Numbered from the stretch's first letter, positions 26,633 to 36,586 are shown. The stretch is 64,000 bases of DNA from Pilimelia terevasa (GCF_014647915.1 NZ_BMQC01000004.1:1-64000); one strand, 5' to 3'. The notes: generated by a model not told the origin, from the letters alone. Translations and numbers: made by a program.

Positions 26633-27058
26633 GTGGACGGGACACGGGACGAATCGGGAACCGAGCCGGCCGACACGCCGCCGGCCGGCGTGGACGGGGG
26701 CGACGCGGTCGTCCGGGTGCGCTGGGACCGCGACGGGCTGGTGGCCGCGGTCGTGCGGCAGTACGACACCGGCGAGGTGCTCATGCTCGCCTGGATGGAC
26801 CGGGCGGCGCTGCGGCGCACCCTGGACTCGGGCCGGGCGACGTACTGGTCCCGGAGCCGGGGCGAGCCCTGGGTCAAGGGCGAGACCTCCGGCCACCACC
26901 AGTACGTCAAATCCGTCGCGCTCGACTGCGACGGCGACGCCCTGCTCGTCAGCGTCGACCAGGTCGGGCCCGCCTGCCACACCGGCACCCGCACCTGCTT
27001 CAGCGAGTCCGTCCCGGCCGCCGTCGGCGGCCGCAGCGCGCAGGAGGGGTCCGCGTGA
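26633..27058 (+). CDS. hisI: Phosphoribosyl-AMP cyclohydrolase
   Basis: 141 residues from the GTG at 26633, chosen because GGGGAGGA lies 8-10 bases upstream; a GTG at 26606 would add nine residues without an SD. Residues 1-30 are a variable acidic tail. The core has [35 protein letters not shown] (in parts: [14 protein letters not shown]), and the metal site [27 protein letters not shown] with the D-D-D and Cys ligands. It opens the adenine ring of PR-AMP, the third step of histidine synthesis. No HisE domain is fused. Its stop overlaps trpE by 4 bp, the his-trp junction. Confidence 0.93.
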   Translation: MDGTRDESGTEPADTPPAGVDGGDAVVRVRWDRDGLVAAVVRQYDTGEVLMLAWMDRAALRRTLDSGRATYWSRSRGEPWVKGETSGHHQYVKSVALDCDGDALLVSVDQVGPACHTGTRTCFSESVPAAVGGRSAQEGSA

Positions 27059-28602
27059 CCACCGGAGCAGTCAGTCCCGACCCGGCCGGCTTCGCGGCCG
27101 CGGCGGCGACCCGCCGCGTCGTGCCGGTCGTCCGGCGCCTGCTCGCCGACGGCGAGACGCCCGTGGGGGTGTACCGCAAGCTGGCCGGCGGCCCGGGCAC
27201 GTTCCTGCTGGAGTCCGCCGAGCACGGCGCCGGCTCGGCGTGGTCCCGGTACTCGTTCGTCGGGGTGCGCAGCAGCGCCACCCTCACCGCGCGCGGCGGC
27301 GCCGCGCACTGGCTGGGCACCCCGCCCGACGGCGTGCCGGTCGACGGCGACCCGCTCGCCGCGCTGGCGGCGACGGTGGCGGCGCTGTCCGGCCCGGCCG
27401 GCGGGACCGGCCCGGAGGCCGGGCTGCCGCCGCTGACCGGCGGGATGGTCGGCTACCTCGCCTACGACGCGGTCCGGCGGTTCGAGACGCTGCCCGCGCA
27501 CACCGCTGACGAGCTGGGCGTCCCCGAGCTGGGCATGATGCTGGCCACCGACCTGGTGGTCCTGGACCACTACGCCGGGGCGGCCATCCTGGTGGCCAAC
27601 GCCGTCCTGCCCGCGCACCGCGACGAGGCGGCCGTCGCCGCCGCGTACCACCACGCGATCGGGCGCCTGGACGCGATGACCTCGGCCCTCTCCCGGCCCA
27701 CGCCGCCGGTGGTCTCGACCCTCGCCGCGGGCGCCGTGGACCCGATGGCGGGCGTGGTCAGCCGGACCCCGGACGGGGAGTACCCCAAGGCGGTCGAGGC
27801 GGCCAAGGAGGCGATCCGCGCCGGCGAGTGCTTCCAGATCGTGGTGTCCCAGCGGTTCGAGCGCGCCACCGCGGCCGACCCGCTGGACGTGTACCGGGTC
27901 CTGCGGACCACCAACCCCAGCCCGTACATGTACCTGCTGCGGTTCGACGACTTCGACATCGTCGGCTCGTCCCCCGAGGCGCACGTCAAGGTCACCGCGG
28001 AGGGTCCGGCGCGGCGGGCGCTGCTGCACCCGATCGCGGGCACCCGGCCGCGCGGCGGCGACGCCGACGCCGACGCCCGGCTCGCCGCCGAGCTGCTCGC
28101 CGACCCCAAGGAGCGGGCCGAGCACGTGATGCTCGTGGACCTCGGCCGCAACGACCTCGGGCGGGTGTGCGCGCCGGGGACGGTGAGCGTGCCGCAGTTC
28201 GCCGCGATCGAGCGGTACAGCCACGTCATGCACATCGTCTCCACGGTCACCGGGGACCTGCGTGCGGACCGCACGGCGTACGACGCGCTGGCGGCGACGT
28301 TCCCGGCGGGCACGCTGTCCGGCGCCCCGAAGGTGCGCGCGATGGAGATCATCGACGAGCTGGAGCCGGCGCGCCGCGGCCTGTACGGGGGCACGGTCGG
28401 CTACCTCGGATTCGGCGGCGAGCTGGACATGGCCATCGCCATCCGCACCGCGCTGATCCGGCGCGGCCGCGCGTACGTCCAGGCCGGCGCCGGCATCGTC
28501 GCCGACTCCGACCCCGCGGCCGAGGAGCGGGAGACCCGCAGCAAGGCCGCCGCCGTGCTGACGGCCATCGCCGCCGCCGAGACCCTGCGCCCGGCCCGGT
28601 GA
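27055..28602 (+). CDS. trpE: Anthranilate synthase component I
   Basis: 515 residues, GTG start overlapping hisI by 4 bp with AGGAGGGG upstream. The N-terminal domain has the tryptophan-sensing segment FLLESAEHG near residue 50 (LLES is the feedback site in the family) and SRYSFVG. The chorismate-binding domain includes [68 protein letters not shown], and [12 protein letters not shown]. It makes anthranilate from chorismate, with ammonia from a TrpG subunit not encoded in this window. First dedicated step of tryptophan synthesis and probably inhibited by tryptophan. Confidence 0.96.
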   Translation: MTTGAVSPDPAGFAAAAATRRVVPVVRRLLADGETPVGVYRKLAGGPGTFLLESAEHGAGSAWSRYSFVGVRSSATLTARGGAAHWLGTPPDGVPVDGDPLAALAATVAALSGPAGGTGPEAGLPPLTGGMVGYLAYDAVRRFETLPAHTADELGVPELGMMLATDLVVLDHYAGAAILVANAVLPAHRDEAAVAAAYHHAIGRLDAMTSALSRPTPPVVSTLAAGAVDPMAGVVSRTPDGEYPKAVEAAKEAIRAGECFQIVVSQRFERATAADPLDVYRVLRTTNPSPYMYLLRFDDFDIVGSSPEAHVKVTAEGPARRALLHPIAGTRPRGGDADADARLAAELLADPKERAEHVMLVDLGRNDLGRVCAPGTVSVPQFAAIERYSHVMHIVSTVTGDLRADRTAYDALAATFPAGTLSGAPKVRAMEIIDELEPARRGLYGGTVGYLGFGGELDMAIAIRTALIRRGRAYVQAGAGIVADSDPAAEERETRSKAAAVLTAIAAAETLRPAR

Positions 28603-28654
28603 CCGTGCGGCCGTCCCGCTGCCGCCGCCGGCCCGCCCGTGGTTGCCTGGGCGC

Positions 28655-29230
28655 ATGAGCGAAGACTCCGTCCCCGCCGACGCACCGGCCCGCCGCCGGA
28701 TGACCGGTGTCGTGGCGGTGTGCGCCCTGGCGTCGGCCGTCGCGCTGTGGGCCAGCGGCCGCACCTGGGCCACCTGGGACGGCCCGGGACCCTCGACCCT
28801 GCCCGGCGGGGCGGCCAGCCTGACCGGCGCCGGCACGCTGCCCTGGCTGCCCGCCACGGCGCTGGTCGCGCTGGCCGGCGCCGGTGCGCTCGTCGCGGTA
28901 CCCGGCCTGCTGCGGCGGGTCGTCGGCGGCGTCCTGGTGCTGATCGGCGTCGGCTTCGTGGCGGGGCCGACGACCGCGGTGACCGAGGGCGCCGGGCCGC
29001 TGTGGCCGGTGGTGGTGGCCGCCTGCGGCGCCGTCGTCACCGCCTGCGGCGTGCTGGCCATCCGCGAGGCCGGCCGGTGGCCGGGCCTGGGGGCCCGGTA
29101 CGCCCGCGACGACGGCCCGGCCGGCGCCGGCACCCCGACCGGCGACACCCGTCCGGGTGACTCCCGCGGCGGAGCCGGGGACGCGGCGGCGTGGCGGGCG
29201 CTGGACCGGGGCGAGGACCCCACCGTGTAA
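28655..29230 (+). CDS. Trp-biosynthesis-associated membrane protein (TIGR02234-like)
   Basis: 191 residues from the ATG at 28655. Four hydrophobic segments: VVAVCALASAVALWAS, ATALVALAGAGALVAVPG, VVGGVLVLIGVGFVAG, and VVVAACGAVVTACGVLAI. The arrangement RTWATWDGP after helix 1, and the position between trpE and trpC, match the actinobacterial family annotated as Trp biosynthesis-associated membrane protein. The C-terminus is acidic and Gly-rich and ends with W-ALDRGEDPTV. The biochemical role is unknown; a tryptophan or intermediate transport role has been guessed because of linkage. It is 52 bp after trpE and probably in the same transcript. Confidence 0.85.
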   Translation: MSEDSVPADAPARRRMTGVVAVCALASAVALWASGRTWATWDGPGPSTLPGGAASLTGAGTLPWLPATALVALAGAGALVAVPGLLRRVVGGVLVLIGVGFVAGPTTAVTEGAGPLWPVVVAACGAVVTACGVLAIREAGRWPGLGARYARDDGPAGAGTPTGDTRPGDSRGGAGDAAAWRALDRGEDPTV

Positions 29231-29359
29231 CCGAGCGTGGTCGCGGCGGCAGGTATACGTGCGCGGAAGGCGCCGCTGCCGGCCCGTTCGCGGATTATGC
29301 GGTACTACGTACCGTGAGCTACGCCATACCCCCACGCCAGCGCCGGGAGGGCGAGCACT

Positions 29360-29365
29360 TAGCAT
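29360..29365 (+). promoter_or_regulatory. Putative -10 box (TAGCAT) for trpC
   Basis: TAGCAT is followed by six bases and the ATG at 29372, the leaderless layout found at hisD. If transcription starts at 29372, a GGAGGGGGGAG at 29381-29391 and a GTG at 29399 would also sit within the first 30 bases of the mRNA. Confidence 0.5.
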
Positions 29366-29371
29366 CGGCGC

Positions 29372-30235
29372 ATGACACCCGGAGGGGGGAGTCCGTTGGT
29401 GACAACGAGACAGAGCGGCGGCGGTTCCGGCAGCGTGCTCGACGAGATCCTGGCCGGGGTGCGCGAGGACATCGCCGCGCGTGAGCAGTCCGTCCCCATG
29501 CAGGAGATGAGGGCCCGCGCCGCGGCCGCGCCCCCGCCGATCGACGCGTACGCCGCGCTGCGCCGCCCCGGCGTCGCCGTCATCGCCGAGGTCAAGCGCT
29601 CCTCGCCGTCGAAGGGGGCGCTCGCCGACATCCCGGACCCGGCCGAGCTGGCCATCCAGTACGCGGCCGGCGGCGCCCGGGTGATCAGCGTGCTGACCGA
29701 GGGCCGCTGGTTCGGCGGCTCGCTCGCCGACCTGGCGGCCGTCCGGGCCGCGGTCGACGTGCCGCTGCTGCGCAAGGACTTCGTGGTCTCCAGCTACCAG
29801 GTCCACGAGGCCCGGGCGTACGGCGCCGACCTGGTGCTGCTGATCGTCGCCGCGCTGGAGCAGAACGTCCTCGTCGGCCTGCTGGAGCGGATCGAGTCGC
29901 TGGGCATGACCGCCCTGGTGGAGGTCCACGACATCGAGGAGACCGACCGCGCGCTGGAGGCCGGCGCCAAGGTCATCGGCGTCAACGCCCGCGACCTGCG
30001 CACCCTGGAGGTCGACCGCACGGTCTTCGAACGGATCGCGCCCGGCCTGCCCGCCGCTGTCGTCAAGATCGCCGAGTCGGGCGTGCGCGGGCCGCACGAC
30101 CTGATCCGGTACGCCTCCTCCGGCGCCGACGCGGTGCTCGTCGGCGAGGGCCTGGTCACCCAGGCGAGCCCGCGCGACGCGGTCGCCGCCCTGGTGACGG
30201 CCGGCAGCCACCCCGCCACCCCGAGGCCGAGCTGA
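29372..30235 (+). CDS. trpC: Indole-3-glycerol-phosphate synthase
   Basis: 287 residues from the ATG at 29372, six bases after a TAGCAT box (leaderless). A GTG at 29399 with an SD is an alternative that would give 278 residues. Motifs: [32 protein letters not shown] with the catalytic Lys region, [42 protein letters not shown], and [10 protein letters not shown]. It closes the indole ring of CdRP. The TrpF activity that normally precedes it is probably supplied by PriA from the his operon. Its stop overlaps the trpB start by 1 bp (TGATG). Confidence 0.96.
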   Translation: MTPGGGSPLVTTRQSGGGSGSVLDEILAGVREDIAAREQSVPMQEMRARAAAAPPPIDAYAALRRPGVAVIAEVKRSSPSKGALADIPDPAELAIQYAAGGARVISVLTEGRWFGGSLADLAAVRAAVDVPLLRKDFVVSSYQVHEARAYGADLVLLIVAALEQNVLVGLLERIESLGMTALVEVHDIEETDRALEAGAKVIGVNARDLRTLEVDRTVFERIAPGLPAAVVKIAESGVRGPHDLIRYASSGADAVLVGEGLVTQASPRDAVAALVTAGSHPATPRPS

Positions 30236-31461
30236 TGGGGGCGCCCGCGGTACCCGACGCGACCGGCCACTTCGGCCGGTTCGGGGGGCGGTTCATGCCC
30301 GAGGCGCTCGTCGCCGCGCTGGACCAGCTCGACGGCGCGTGGCGGGAGGCCAGAGTCGACCCGGCGTTCACCGCCGAGTTCGACCGGCTGCTGCGCGAGT
30401 ACGCCGGCACGCCCTCGATGCTGTACCCGGCGACCCGGCTGTCGGCCGAGGTCGGCGCCCGGATCCTGCTCAAGCGCGAGGACCTGAACCACACCGGCGC
30501 GCACAAGGTGCGCAACGTCCTGGGCCAGGCGCTGCTCACCCGGCGGATGGGCAAGCGGCGGATCATCGCCGAGACCGGCGCCGGGCAGCACGGCGTGGCC
30601 AGCGCCACGGCCGCCGCCCTGTTCGACCTGGAGTGCGTCGTCTACCAGGGCGAGGTCGACACCCGCCGGCAGGCGCTCAACGTCGCCCGGATGCGGATGC
30701 TGGGCGCGACGGTCGTCCCCGTCACGACCGGCTCGCGCACTCTCAAGGACGCGATGAACGAGGCCCTGCGCGACTGGGTGAGCACGGTGGACGACACCCA
30801 CTACCTGATCGGCACCGCCGCCGGCCCGCACCCGTTCCCGGAGCTGGTCCGCGACCTGGTCCGGGGGATCGGGGTCGAGGCGCGGGCCCAGTGCCTGGAG
30901 GCGACCGGCGCGCTGCCGGACGCCGTGGCCGCCTGCGTCGGCGGCGGGTCCAACGCGATCGGCATCATGCACCCGTTCCTCGACGACGCCGAGGTGCGGC
31001 TGTACGGCTTCGAGGCCGGCGGCGACGGCGTCGGCACCGGCCGGCACGCCGCCAGCATCAGCGGCGGCGGCGTCGGCGTCCTGCACGGCACCCGCACCTA
31101 CGTGCTGCAGGACGACGACGGCCAGACCGTCGAGTCGCACTCGATCTCCGCCGGGCTCGACTACCCGGGCGTCGGCCCCGAGCACGCGTGGCTGCACGAC
31201 AGCGGCCGCGCGACGTACCGGGCGGTGGACGACGCCGCGGCGATGGCGGCCTTCCGCCAGCTCTGCCGCACCGAGGGCATCATCCCGGCGATCGAGAGCG
31301 CGCACGCGCTGGCCGGCGTGGTCGCGGTCGTCCCGGAGCTGACCGCGGCGCTGGGCCGGGAGCCGACGATCGTCGTGAACCTCTCCGGCCGCGGCGACAA
31401 GGACATGCACACCGCGGCCGCGTACTTCGACCTGCTGGACACCGAGGGGGGACCGCGGTGA
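30235..31461 (+). CDS. trpB: Tryptophan synthase beta subunit
   Basis: 408 residues. PLP enzyme that condenses indole with serine. [16 protein letters not shown] at the N-terminus, [15 protein letters not shown] with the PLP Lys (about residue 88), [32 protein letters not shown] (phosphate-binding), [19 protein letters not shown], and [12 protein letters not shown] near the C-terminus are all standard TrpB1 features. It forms the alpha2-beta2 complex with TrpA, encoded next with a 4-bp overlap. The standard TrpB1 motifs indicate the TrpA-coupled form rather than stand-alone TrpB2. Confidence 0.97.
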   Translation: MGAPAVPDATGHFGRFGGRFMPEALVAALDQLDGAWREARVDPAFTAEFDRLLREYAGTPSMLYPATRLSAEVGARILLKREDLNHTGAHKVRNVLGQALLTRRMGKRRIIAETGAGQHGVASATAAALFDLECVVYQGEVDTRRQALNVARMRMLGATVVPVTTGSRTLKDAMNEALRDWVSTVDDTHYLIGTAAGPHPFPELVRDLVRGIGVEARAQCLEATGALPDAVAACVGGGSNAIGIMHPFLDDAEVRLYGFEAGGDGVGTGRHAASISGGGVGVLHGTRTYVLQDDDGQTVESHSISAGLDYPGVGPEHAWLHDSGRATYRAVDDAAAMAAFRQLCRTEGIIPAIESAHALAGVVAVVPELTAALGREPTIVVNLSGRGDKDMHTAAAYFDLLDTEGGPR

Positions 31462-32288
31462 CGCTGGCCGACACGTTCGCCCGCACCCGGGCCGAGGGCC
31501 GGGCCGCCGTCGTCGGCTGTATGCCGGCGGGCTTCCCCACAGTCGAGGGCAGCATCGCCGCCATGACCGCGATGGTCGAGGCGGGCGTCGACATCGTCGA
31601 GGTCGAGCTGCCGTACTCCGACCCGGTGATGGACGGCCCGGTGATCCAGCGGGCCAGCGACATCGCCCTGGCCGGCGGCGTGCGGACCGCGGACGTCCTG
31701 CGCATCGTCGAGGCGGTCGCCGCCGCCGGTGCGCCGGTGGCGATGATGACGTACTGGGCGCCGGTGGAGAAGTACGGGCCCGACCGGTTCGCGCGCGACT
31801 TCGCCGCCGCGGGCGGCGTCGGCCTCATCACCCCCGACCTGATCCCCGACGAGGCCGGCGAGTGGCTGGCGGCCGCCGACCGGTACGACCTGGACCGGGT
31901 CTTCCTGGTCGCGCCCTCGTCCACCGACGCGCGGCTGGCGATGACGGTCGGGCACTGCCGCGGCTTCGTGTACGCCACGAGCGTCATGGGCGTCACCGGC
32001 GCCCGGGAGCGGACCTCCAGCGCGGCGCCCGCACTGGTGGCCCGGGTCCGCGCGGCGGACCCCGCGATCCCCGTGGCCGTGGGCCTGGGCGTGCGCGACG
32101 GCGACCAGGCCGCCGCCGTCGGCGGGTACGCCGACGGGGTGATCGTCGGCAGCGCCCTCATCCGCTGCCTGCTCGACGCCCCGGACGAGCCGGCCGGCCT
32201 CGCCGCGCTGCGGGCGCTGTCGGCGGACCTCGCCGCCGGTGTGCGGCGCTCCCCGTCCGGCCGGGCCGCCGCTAAGGTGCAAGCGTGA
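31458..32288 (+). CDS. trpA: Tryptophan synthase alpha subunit
   Basis: 276 residues; GTG start overlapping trpB by 4 bp. (Beta-alpha)8 barrel that cleaves indole-3-glycerol phosphate and passes indole to TrpB. Catalytic Glu in [21 protein letters not shown] (about residue 50) and Asp in the same segment; [40 protein letters not shown] and [12 protein letters not shown] complete the family signature. A six-base TAAGGT box near its 3' end may start lgt transcription. The stop overlaps the lgt GTG by 4 bp. Confidence 0.96.
   Translation: MTLADTFARTRAEGRAAVVGCMPAGFPTVEGSIAAMTAMVEAGVDIVEVELPYSDPVMDGPVIQRASDIALAGGVRTADVLRIVEAVAAAGAPVAMMTYWAPVEKYGPDRFARDFAAAGGVGLITPDLIPDEAGEWLAAADRYDLDRVFLVAPSSTDARLAMTVGHCRGFVYATSVMGVTGARERTSSAAPALVARVRAADPAIPVAVGLGVRDGDQAAAVGGYADGVIVGSALIRCLLDAPDEPAGLAALRALSADLAAGVRRSPSGRAAAKVQA
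32273..32278 (+). promoter_or_regulatory. Putative -10 box (TAAGGT) for lgt inside trpA
   Basis: TAAGGT is followed by exactly six bases (gcaagc) and the lgt GTG at 32285, the same geometry as at hisD and trpC. lgt could therefore be expressed independently of the trp operon through a leaderless mRNA starting within the trpA coding region. Confidence 0.45.
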
Positions 32289-33403
32289 ACCTCGCCGCGA
32301 TCCCGAGCCCGACCACCGCCGTCTGGCACCTGGGCGCGTTCCCGGTCCGGGCGTACGCGCTGTGCATCGTCGCCGGCATCGTCATCGCCTGCGCCGTCAC
32401 CGAGGTGCGGCTGCGCCGCCGCGGCGTGGCCCCCTGGGTCGTGCTGGACGTGGCGGTCTGGGCCGTCCCGTTCGGCGTCGTCGGCGCGCGCGTCTACCAC
32501 GTCCTGACCTCCTGGAACGACTACTTCGGCTACAACGGCGAACCGGTCAAGGCGCTCTACATCTGGGAGGGCGGCCTCGGCATCTGGGGTGCCGTCGCGG
32601 GCGGGGCGGTGGGCGCGTGGCTCGGCTGCCGCCAGGTCGGCATCCCGCTGCGGGTGTTCGCCGACGCGCTGGCGCCCGGCCTGCCGCTGGCGCAGGCGGT
32701 CGGCCGGTTCGGTAACTGGTTCAACAACGAGCTGCACGGCGGGCTGACGACGCTGCCGTGGGGCCTGCAGGTGCACGTGATGGACCGGGTCAACCCCGGC
32801 CAGGCGCTGCCCGGCCCCGACGGCCAGCCGCTGACCCTGCCCGGCCTCTACCACCCCACGTTCCTGTACGAGGCGCTGTGGAACGTCGGCGTCGCGGTGC
32901 TGATCCTCGTCCTCGAACGGCGGTTCCGGTTCGGCCGCGGGCGGGCGTTCGCGCTGTATGTCGCCGCGTACACGGTCGGCCGGTTCTGGATCGAGCTGAT
33001 GCGCGTCGACGACGCCCCGGTGGTGCTGGGGATGCGGTTCAACGCGTGGATGTCGCTGGTGGTGTTCGCCGCCGCCGTCGCCTACCTGATGACCGTCCGC
33101 GGTCCGCGCGAGTTCCTGCTGCCGCGCGAGGCCGCCGACGGCGGCGGCTACGACGTGGTGACCGAGGAGCGGTACGACCGGGAACTGGCGGCGGCGGCCG
33201 CCGTAGACACCGCCGCGGCCCGGCCCGGCCCGCCGGACCCGCCGGGGGCGGACCCGGCCGCGGCGCCCGCTGTCGACGCCGCGCCGCCCGCTGTCCGTGC
33301 CGCGCCGCCCGCTGTCGGCGTTGCGGGCGATGTCGGGTCGGGCGGCTCAGCAGCCGACGGCGTCGTCGACGAACCCGAGAAGGGAACCGACCAGCCGCGG
33401 TAG
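32285..33403 (+). CDS. lgt: Prolipoprotein diacylglyceryl transferase
   Basis: 372 residues. Seven predicted transmembrane helices within residues 1-280. The Lgt signature is VGRFGNWFNNELHGG (about residues 138-152) with essential Arg and Asn; the family Tyr/His region LYHPTFLYEALWN and the RFWIELMRVDD segment follow. It transfers diacylglycerol from phosphatidylglycerol to the lipobox Cys of prolipoproteins at the outer face of the plasma membrane. Residues ~285-372 are an extra acidic then Pro/Ala-rich tail. The terminal 57 bp overlap the convergent hydrolase gene. Position after trpA is common in actinobacteria. Confidence 0.96.
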   Translation: MNLAAIPSPTTAVWHLGAFPVRAYALCIVAGIVIACAVTEVRLRRRGVAPWVVLDVAVWAVPFGVVGARVYHVLTSWNDYFGYNGEPVKALYIWEGGLGIWGAVAGGAVGAWLGCRQVGIPLRVFADALAPGLPLAQAVGRFGNWFNNELHGGLTTLPWGLQVHVMDRVNPGQALPGPDGQPLTLPGLYHPTFLYEALWNVGVAVLILVLERRFRFGRGRAFALYVAAYTVGRFWIELMRVDDAPVVLGMRFNAWMSLVVFAAAVAYLMTVRGPREFLLPREAADGGGYDVVTEERYDRELAAAAAVDTAAARPGPPDPPGADPAAAPAVDAAPPAVRAAPPAVGVAGDVGSGGSAADGVVDEPEKGTDQPR

Positions 33404-33973
33404 GTGGTCGGCGAAGTCCGCGGCCGGCGGGGCCGGGCACCCGGGCAGCTCCCGGGCGTGCGGGATCCGGGCCAGCAGCGCGTCGACGGTGCGGCGCTGG
33501 TGCTGCCGGTCCTCCGGTACCGAGGGCAGTACGCCGACGGGCATCGCCAGGCAGCCGAGGTCCGTCTCGCTGACGCCGCGTAGCACCTGGCCGTCGAGCA
33601 GGTGCGACACCTCGGTGGTCCGGGCGCCCACGCTGTCCAGGCGGGCGTGCGCCGAGGCGTCCACGTCGGGGTCGCCGGCCGTGGCCGGCCAGGCCAGCAG
33701 CAGGGCCGCCACCGACTCGGGCCGCGCCAGCGCCAGGCGCGCGGCGGCGGAGCAGCCGTGCGACCCCGCGATGACGGTCACCGGCTCCGGGGGCAGGGCG
33801 GCGACCAGGTGGGCCGCCTCCGCGGCCCACGACGGGGCCCGGACCAACCGGTCGGGGGCGAGCGTGCGCAGCCCGTGTTCGGCGAGCCCGGCGCGCACGC
33901 CGGTCGCCCCCCAGAACCGCTCGGCGTCCAGGTCCTCCCACAGGCCGCCGTGGACGAGGAAGATGGCAGGCAT
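33347..33973 (-). CDS. Small alpha/beta-hydrolase-fold protein
   Basis: 208 residues. N-terminal strand and oxyanion region IFLVHGGLWEDLD, nucleophile elbow VIAGSHGCSAAARLALARP at about residues 66-84 with Ser in AGSHG, then ALLLAWPAT. The candidate acid is in the GDPDVDAS region, and no clear catalytic His near the C-terminus can be assigned with certainty (RIPHARELPG is the best candidate). Substrate unknown. The 3' 57 bp run antisense to the lgt C-terminal tail, so both reading frames constrain that stretch. No SD is evident. Confidence 0.75.
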   Translation of the reverse strand: MPAIFLVHGGLWEDLDAERFWGATGVRAGLAEHGLRTLAPDRLVRAPSWAAEAAHLVAALPPEPVTVIAGSHGCSAAARLALARPESVAALLLAWPATAGDPDVDASAHARLDSVGARTTEVSHLLDGQVLRGVSETDLGCLAMPVGVLPSVPEDRQHQRRTVDALLARIPHARELPGCPAPPAADFADHLPRLVGSLLGFVDDAVGC

Positions 33974-34178
33974 GGCGGCTCCGGTCGGCGCGTGGGCAGG
34001 TGGTCTGCGTCGCGCAGGCGTCTGTGTCGAGCAGGGGGTCTGCGCCGGGCAGGGGGCTGCGTCCCCGTCCGCGGGCGTCGGTGGCTGCGGACGGCGAGCT
34101 AGGTCAACTTAGCAGCCGCGCCGGGCAATGTGGACCTTCCGCCGTGCCCTGTGCCACGTCCCGGGGTGCGGGACGGCC

Positions 34179-35309
34179 TCAGCGGGCCCCCGGCCCCGTC
34201 GCCGCGCGGGAGGGCCGGGCGGTCAGGCGTCGCCAGTACCAGACGGTGGCCACGGCGGCGGTCGCGGCGAGTACGCCGAGCGCGACCAGGTAGACCACCC
34301 AGGGGCGCGACGAGGGCGCGGCCGGGGCGGCGGCGGCGAGCGTGGGCGGGCTCGTGGGCTGGCCGGGCAGGTCGGCGGTGAGGGCGTTGGCCAGGTTGAG
34401 GACGCCGTAACCGTACTCGGGGTCGCGGCCGGGGGCACCCCGGTCGTCGGCGGTACCGGTCAGCCGGGCGACGACCTGCGGGCCGGTGAGCTGGGGGTAC
34501 TCGGCCCGCACCAGCGCCGCCGCCCCCGCGACGATCGCCGTCGCGCTGCTGGTCCCGCCGTCCCCGGTGTAGTAGCGGCCGGCCGTCCGGGGCAGGGTCG
34601 TGGTGATGTCGGCGGCGGGCGCGGCGAGCATGACCTGCGGGCCGGTGACGGAGCTGGGGACGTGCCGGCCCCTGCGGTCGACGCCGGCCACCGCGAGGAC
34701 GCCCGGGTACCCGGCCGGATAGCCGACGGCCTGCGACTGGGGGCGGTTGCCGACGCCGGCCACGACGACGACGCCGGCCCGGACCGCCTCGGCGACCGCC
34801 TGCTGCTCGGCGATCCCGGCGGGGCCGACCGAGGAGATCGAGATGACCGCGGCGCCCTGGGCGGTCGCCCAGCGGACGGCCTCCTCGATTCCGCTGGTCC
34901 GGCCTCGGCCGGTGCTGGTCCTGATCGGCAGGATCCGGGCACCGGGAGCCAGGCCGAGCGCGCCGCCCGCGGTCCGGCCGTGGGCGGCGATGAGACCGGC
35001 CATGGCCGTGCCGTGGCCGTCGGGGTCGGCGTCGTCGCGGACCCGGTCGTCGGTGCCGCCGGTGAAGTCCCTGCCCGGCAGGAACTGGCCGGTCAGGTCG
35101 GGGTGCCCCGAGTCGGCGCCGGTGTCGATCAGCGCGACGACGACGCCCTCGCCGGTGGAGATGCCGTGGGCCTCCTCGACGCGCAGGTACGCCAGGTGCC
35201 ACTGCTTGCCGCGCGGGGGCAGGGCGGCCGCCGGTGCCGACCCGCCCGCGCCGAGGAGGCCGGCGGCGAGCAGGGCGAGCGCGCGCCGCAGCCCGGTCCG
35301 TCGCCTCAC
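34179..35309 (-). CDS. Subtilisin-like protease with C-terminal anchor (type VII mycosin-like)
   Basis: 376 residues; GTG start overlapping the upstream stop by 4 bp. Signal peptide at residues 1-30 (RRALALLAAGLLGAGGSAPAAA). S8 catalytic triad: Asp in VVALIDTGADSGHPDL (about residue 62), His in PDGHGTAMAGLIAAHG (about 98), Ser in GGTSSATAIVAGAAALVRAEYP (about 256). A Pro/Ala-rich linker leads to a single transmembrane helix (WVVYLVALGVLAATAAVATVWYW) and a basic tail. Signal peptide, S8 domain, linker and C-terminal helix together are the architecture of mycosins (MycP), which process type VII (ESX) substrates. It follows PPE-like and EspC-like genes in an operon. Confidence 0.87.
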   Translation of the reverse strand: MRRRTGLRRALALLAAGLLGAGGSAPAAALPPRGKQWHLAYLRVEEAHGISTGEGVVVALIDTGADSGHPDLTGQFLPGRDFTGGTDDRVRDDADPDGHGTAMAGLIAAHGRTAGGALGLAPGARILPIRTSTGRGRTSGIEEAVRWATAQGAAVISISSVGPAGIAEQQAVAEAVRAGVVVVAGVGNRPQSQAVGYPAGYPGVLAVAGVDRRGRHVPSSVTGPQVMLAAPAADITTTLPRTAGRYYTGDGGTSSATAIVAGAAALVRAEYPQLTGPQVVARLTGTADDRGAPGRDPEYGYGVLNLANALTADLPGQPTSPPTLAAAAPAAPSSRPWVVYLVALGVLAATAAVATVWYWRRLTARPSRAATGPGAR

Positions 35310-36586
35310 GGTCCGATCACCTTTCCCGGGCCCGGGTCGTGCGGCCCCGCCTCCGGCGGAGTGTCGATCACGGCTGGGCCCGCGGTCCTGACGGTCCACT
35401 GCACGTCGTGCGGTCGGTACGGGGTCCGCGCGCCGCTTCGGGCGGCCCCCTGCGGCGCCGCCCCGGCGGGTCCGCCCGCCAGGAGCGGCTGGCCCGGCCC
35501 GGGCGGCCCGCCCGCGGGTGGCCGCCCTGGACTCCGCACGGCCGCCTCCCCAGGGGGCACCTGGCCCGCGTGGCCGCGGATGACGCCGTCCGGTCCGGGG
35601 ACCGCCAGGCCGGCCCCGCGCGGGCGGCCCGCGCCGGCGGCTGTTCCCGACGGCCCGGCGGCACCCGACGACCCGGCGGTGCCGGGGGCCGGGGCGGTGC
35701 ACGGGGGCGCGGTGGTGCCCGGCAGGGCGGTGCCGGGGGCGGCGGCACCGGGCGGCGCGGTCGGCCTCGTCCCCGGCGGCGGCGGTGGGTGCACCGGCCG
35801 CCAGGTGCCGGCCGGCGGGACCGGGCCGGTCGCGCCCGGCACCGGCGGCGGCGCGGGCTCGCCCGTGGGGAGACCGGCGGCCCGCGGCGGCCCGCCGTCC
35901 GGGGCGGGCGCGGTTCCGCCGCTGAGGTGGGCGCCGCCGGCCCCGCCCCCGCCCGGCGGCGCCGGCCGCTCGGGCTGCGGGACCGCGTCGGCCCCCCGCG
36001 GCGGGAGCCGGCCGGCGTGGACCGGGCCGATGTTGCGGTCGTGCTCGTAGGTGGGCATCGGCCGCAGCCGGGCGGTCTCCTGGCGGACGCGGGCGTCGGC
36101 CCCGGCCATCACCGCGCGGGCCCGGTCGTTGAGCCGGGACTCCTCGTCGGACCAGAACCGCGGCGTCAGGTCGGCGGAGGCCCGCAGGTACTCCCGGTGC
36201 AGGGGCGCGATCCGCCGCTGCGCCTCCTCCAGCGCCTCCAGCAGGCCGGCCAGTCCGTGCACGGTGGACGTGCCGGCGGCCTCGGCCTCGGTCATCGAGC
36301 GGGTCAGCTCGTCGATCCGCGCGACGAAGGCGGCCGCGGCGGGCGAGCGCTCCGGCGGCCACCGGCGGACCAGCGCCGCCCGGCAGGCCGCCAGGCGCTC
36401 CCGCTGTACCGCCACCCCCTCGACGGCGCGGCGCCACGTCGCGCACTGCTGCCAGCCGCGCCGGTCGCCGACGTCGGCCAGCGACGCCCACAGCGCGGGC
36501 ACGCTCAGCGCCGACCAGTCGGTGCAGCCGTCGGCCACCGGGCCGCCGGGGCGGGGCGCCAGGCCGGGCGGCGGCGCGGCCGTCAC
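35306..36586 (-). CDS. PPE/WXG-like helical protein with long Pro-rich tail
   Basis: 426 residues; GTG start overlapping the upstream gene by 4 bp and stop overlapping the mycosin start by 4 bp. Residues ~20-190 are helical: DWSALSVPALWASLADVGDRRGWQQ, an Arg/Ala helix, IDELTRSMTEAEAAGTSTV, and LHREYLRASADL. The conserved Trp residues and long antiparallel helices recall PPE/WXG100-type secretion substrates. Residues ~200-426 are a low-complexity Pro/Gly/Ala tail. It is probably exported with the EspC-like partner. No exact family could be assigned. Confidence 0.75.
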   Translation of the reverse strand: MTAAPPPGLAPRPGGPVADGCTDWSALSVPALWASLADVGDRRGWQQCATWRRAVEGVAVQRERLAACRAALVRRWPPERSPAAAAFVARIDELTRSMTEAEAAGTSTVHGLAGLLEALEEAQRRIAPLHREYLRASADLTPRFWSDEESRLNDRARAVMAGADARVRQETARLRPMPTYEHDRNIGPVHAGRLPPRGADAVPQPERPAPPGGGGAGGAHLSGGTAPAPDGGPPRAAGLPTGEPAPPPVPGATGPVPPAGTWRPVHPPPPPGTRPTAPPGAAAPGTALPGTTAPPCTAPAPGTAGSSGAAGPSGTAAGAGRPRGAGLAVPGPDGVIRGHAGQVPPGEAAVRSPGRPPAGGPPGPGQPLLAGGPAGAAPQGAARSGARTPYRPHDVQWTVRTAGPAVIDTPPEAGPHDPGPGKVIGP

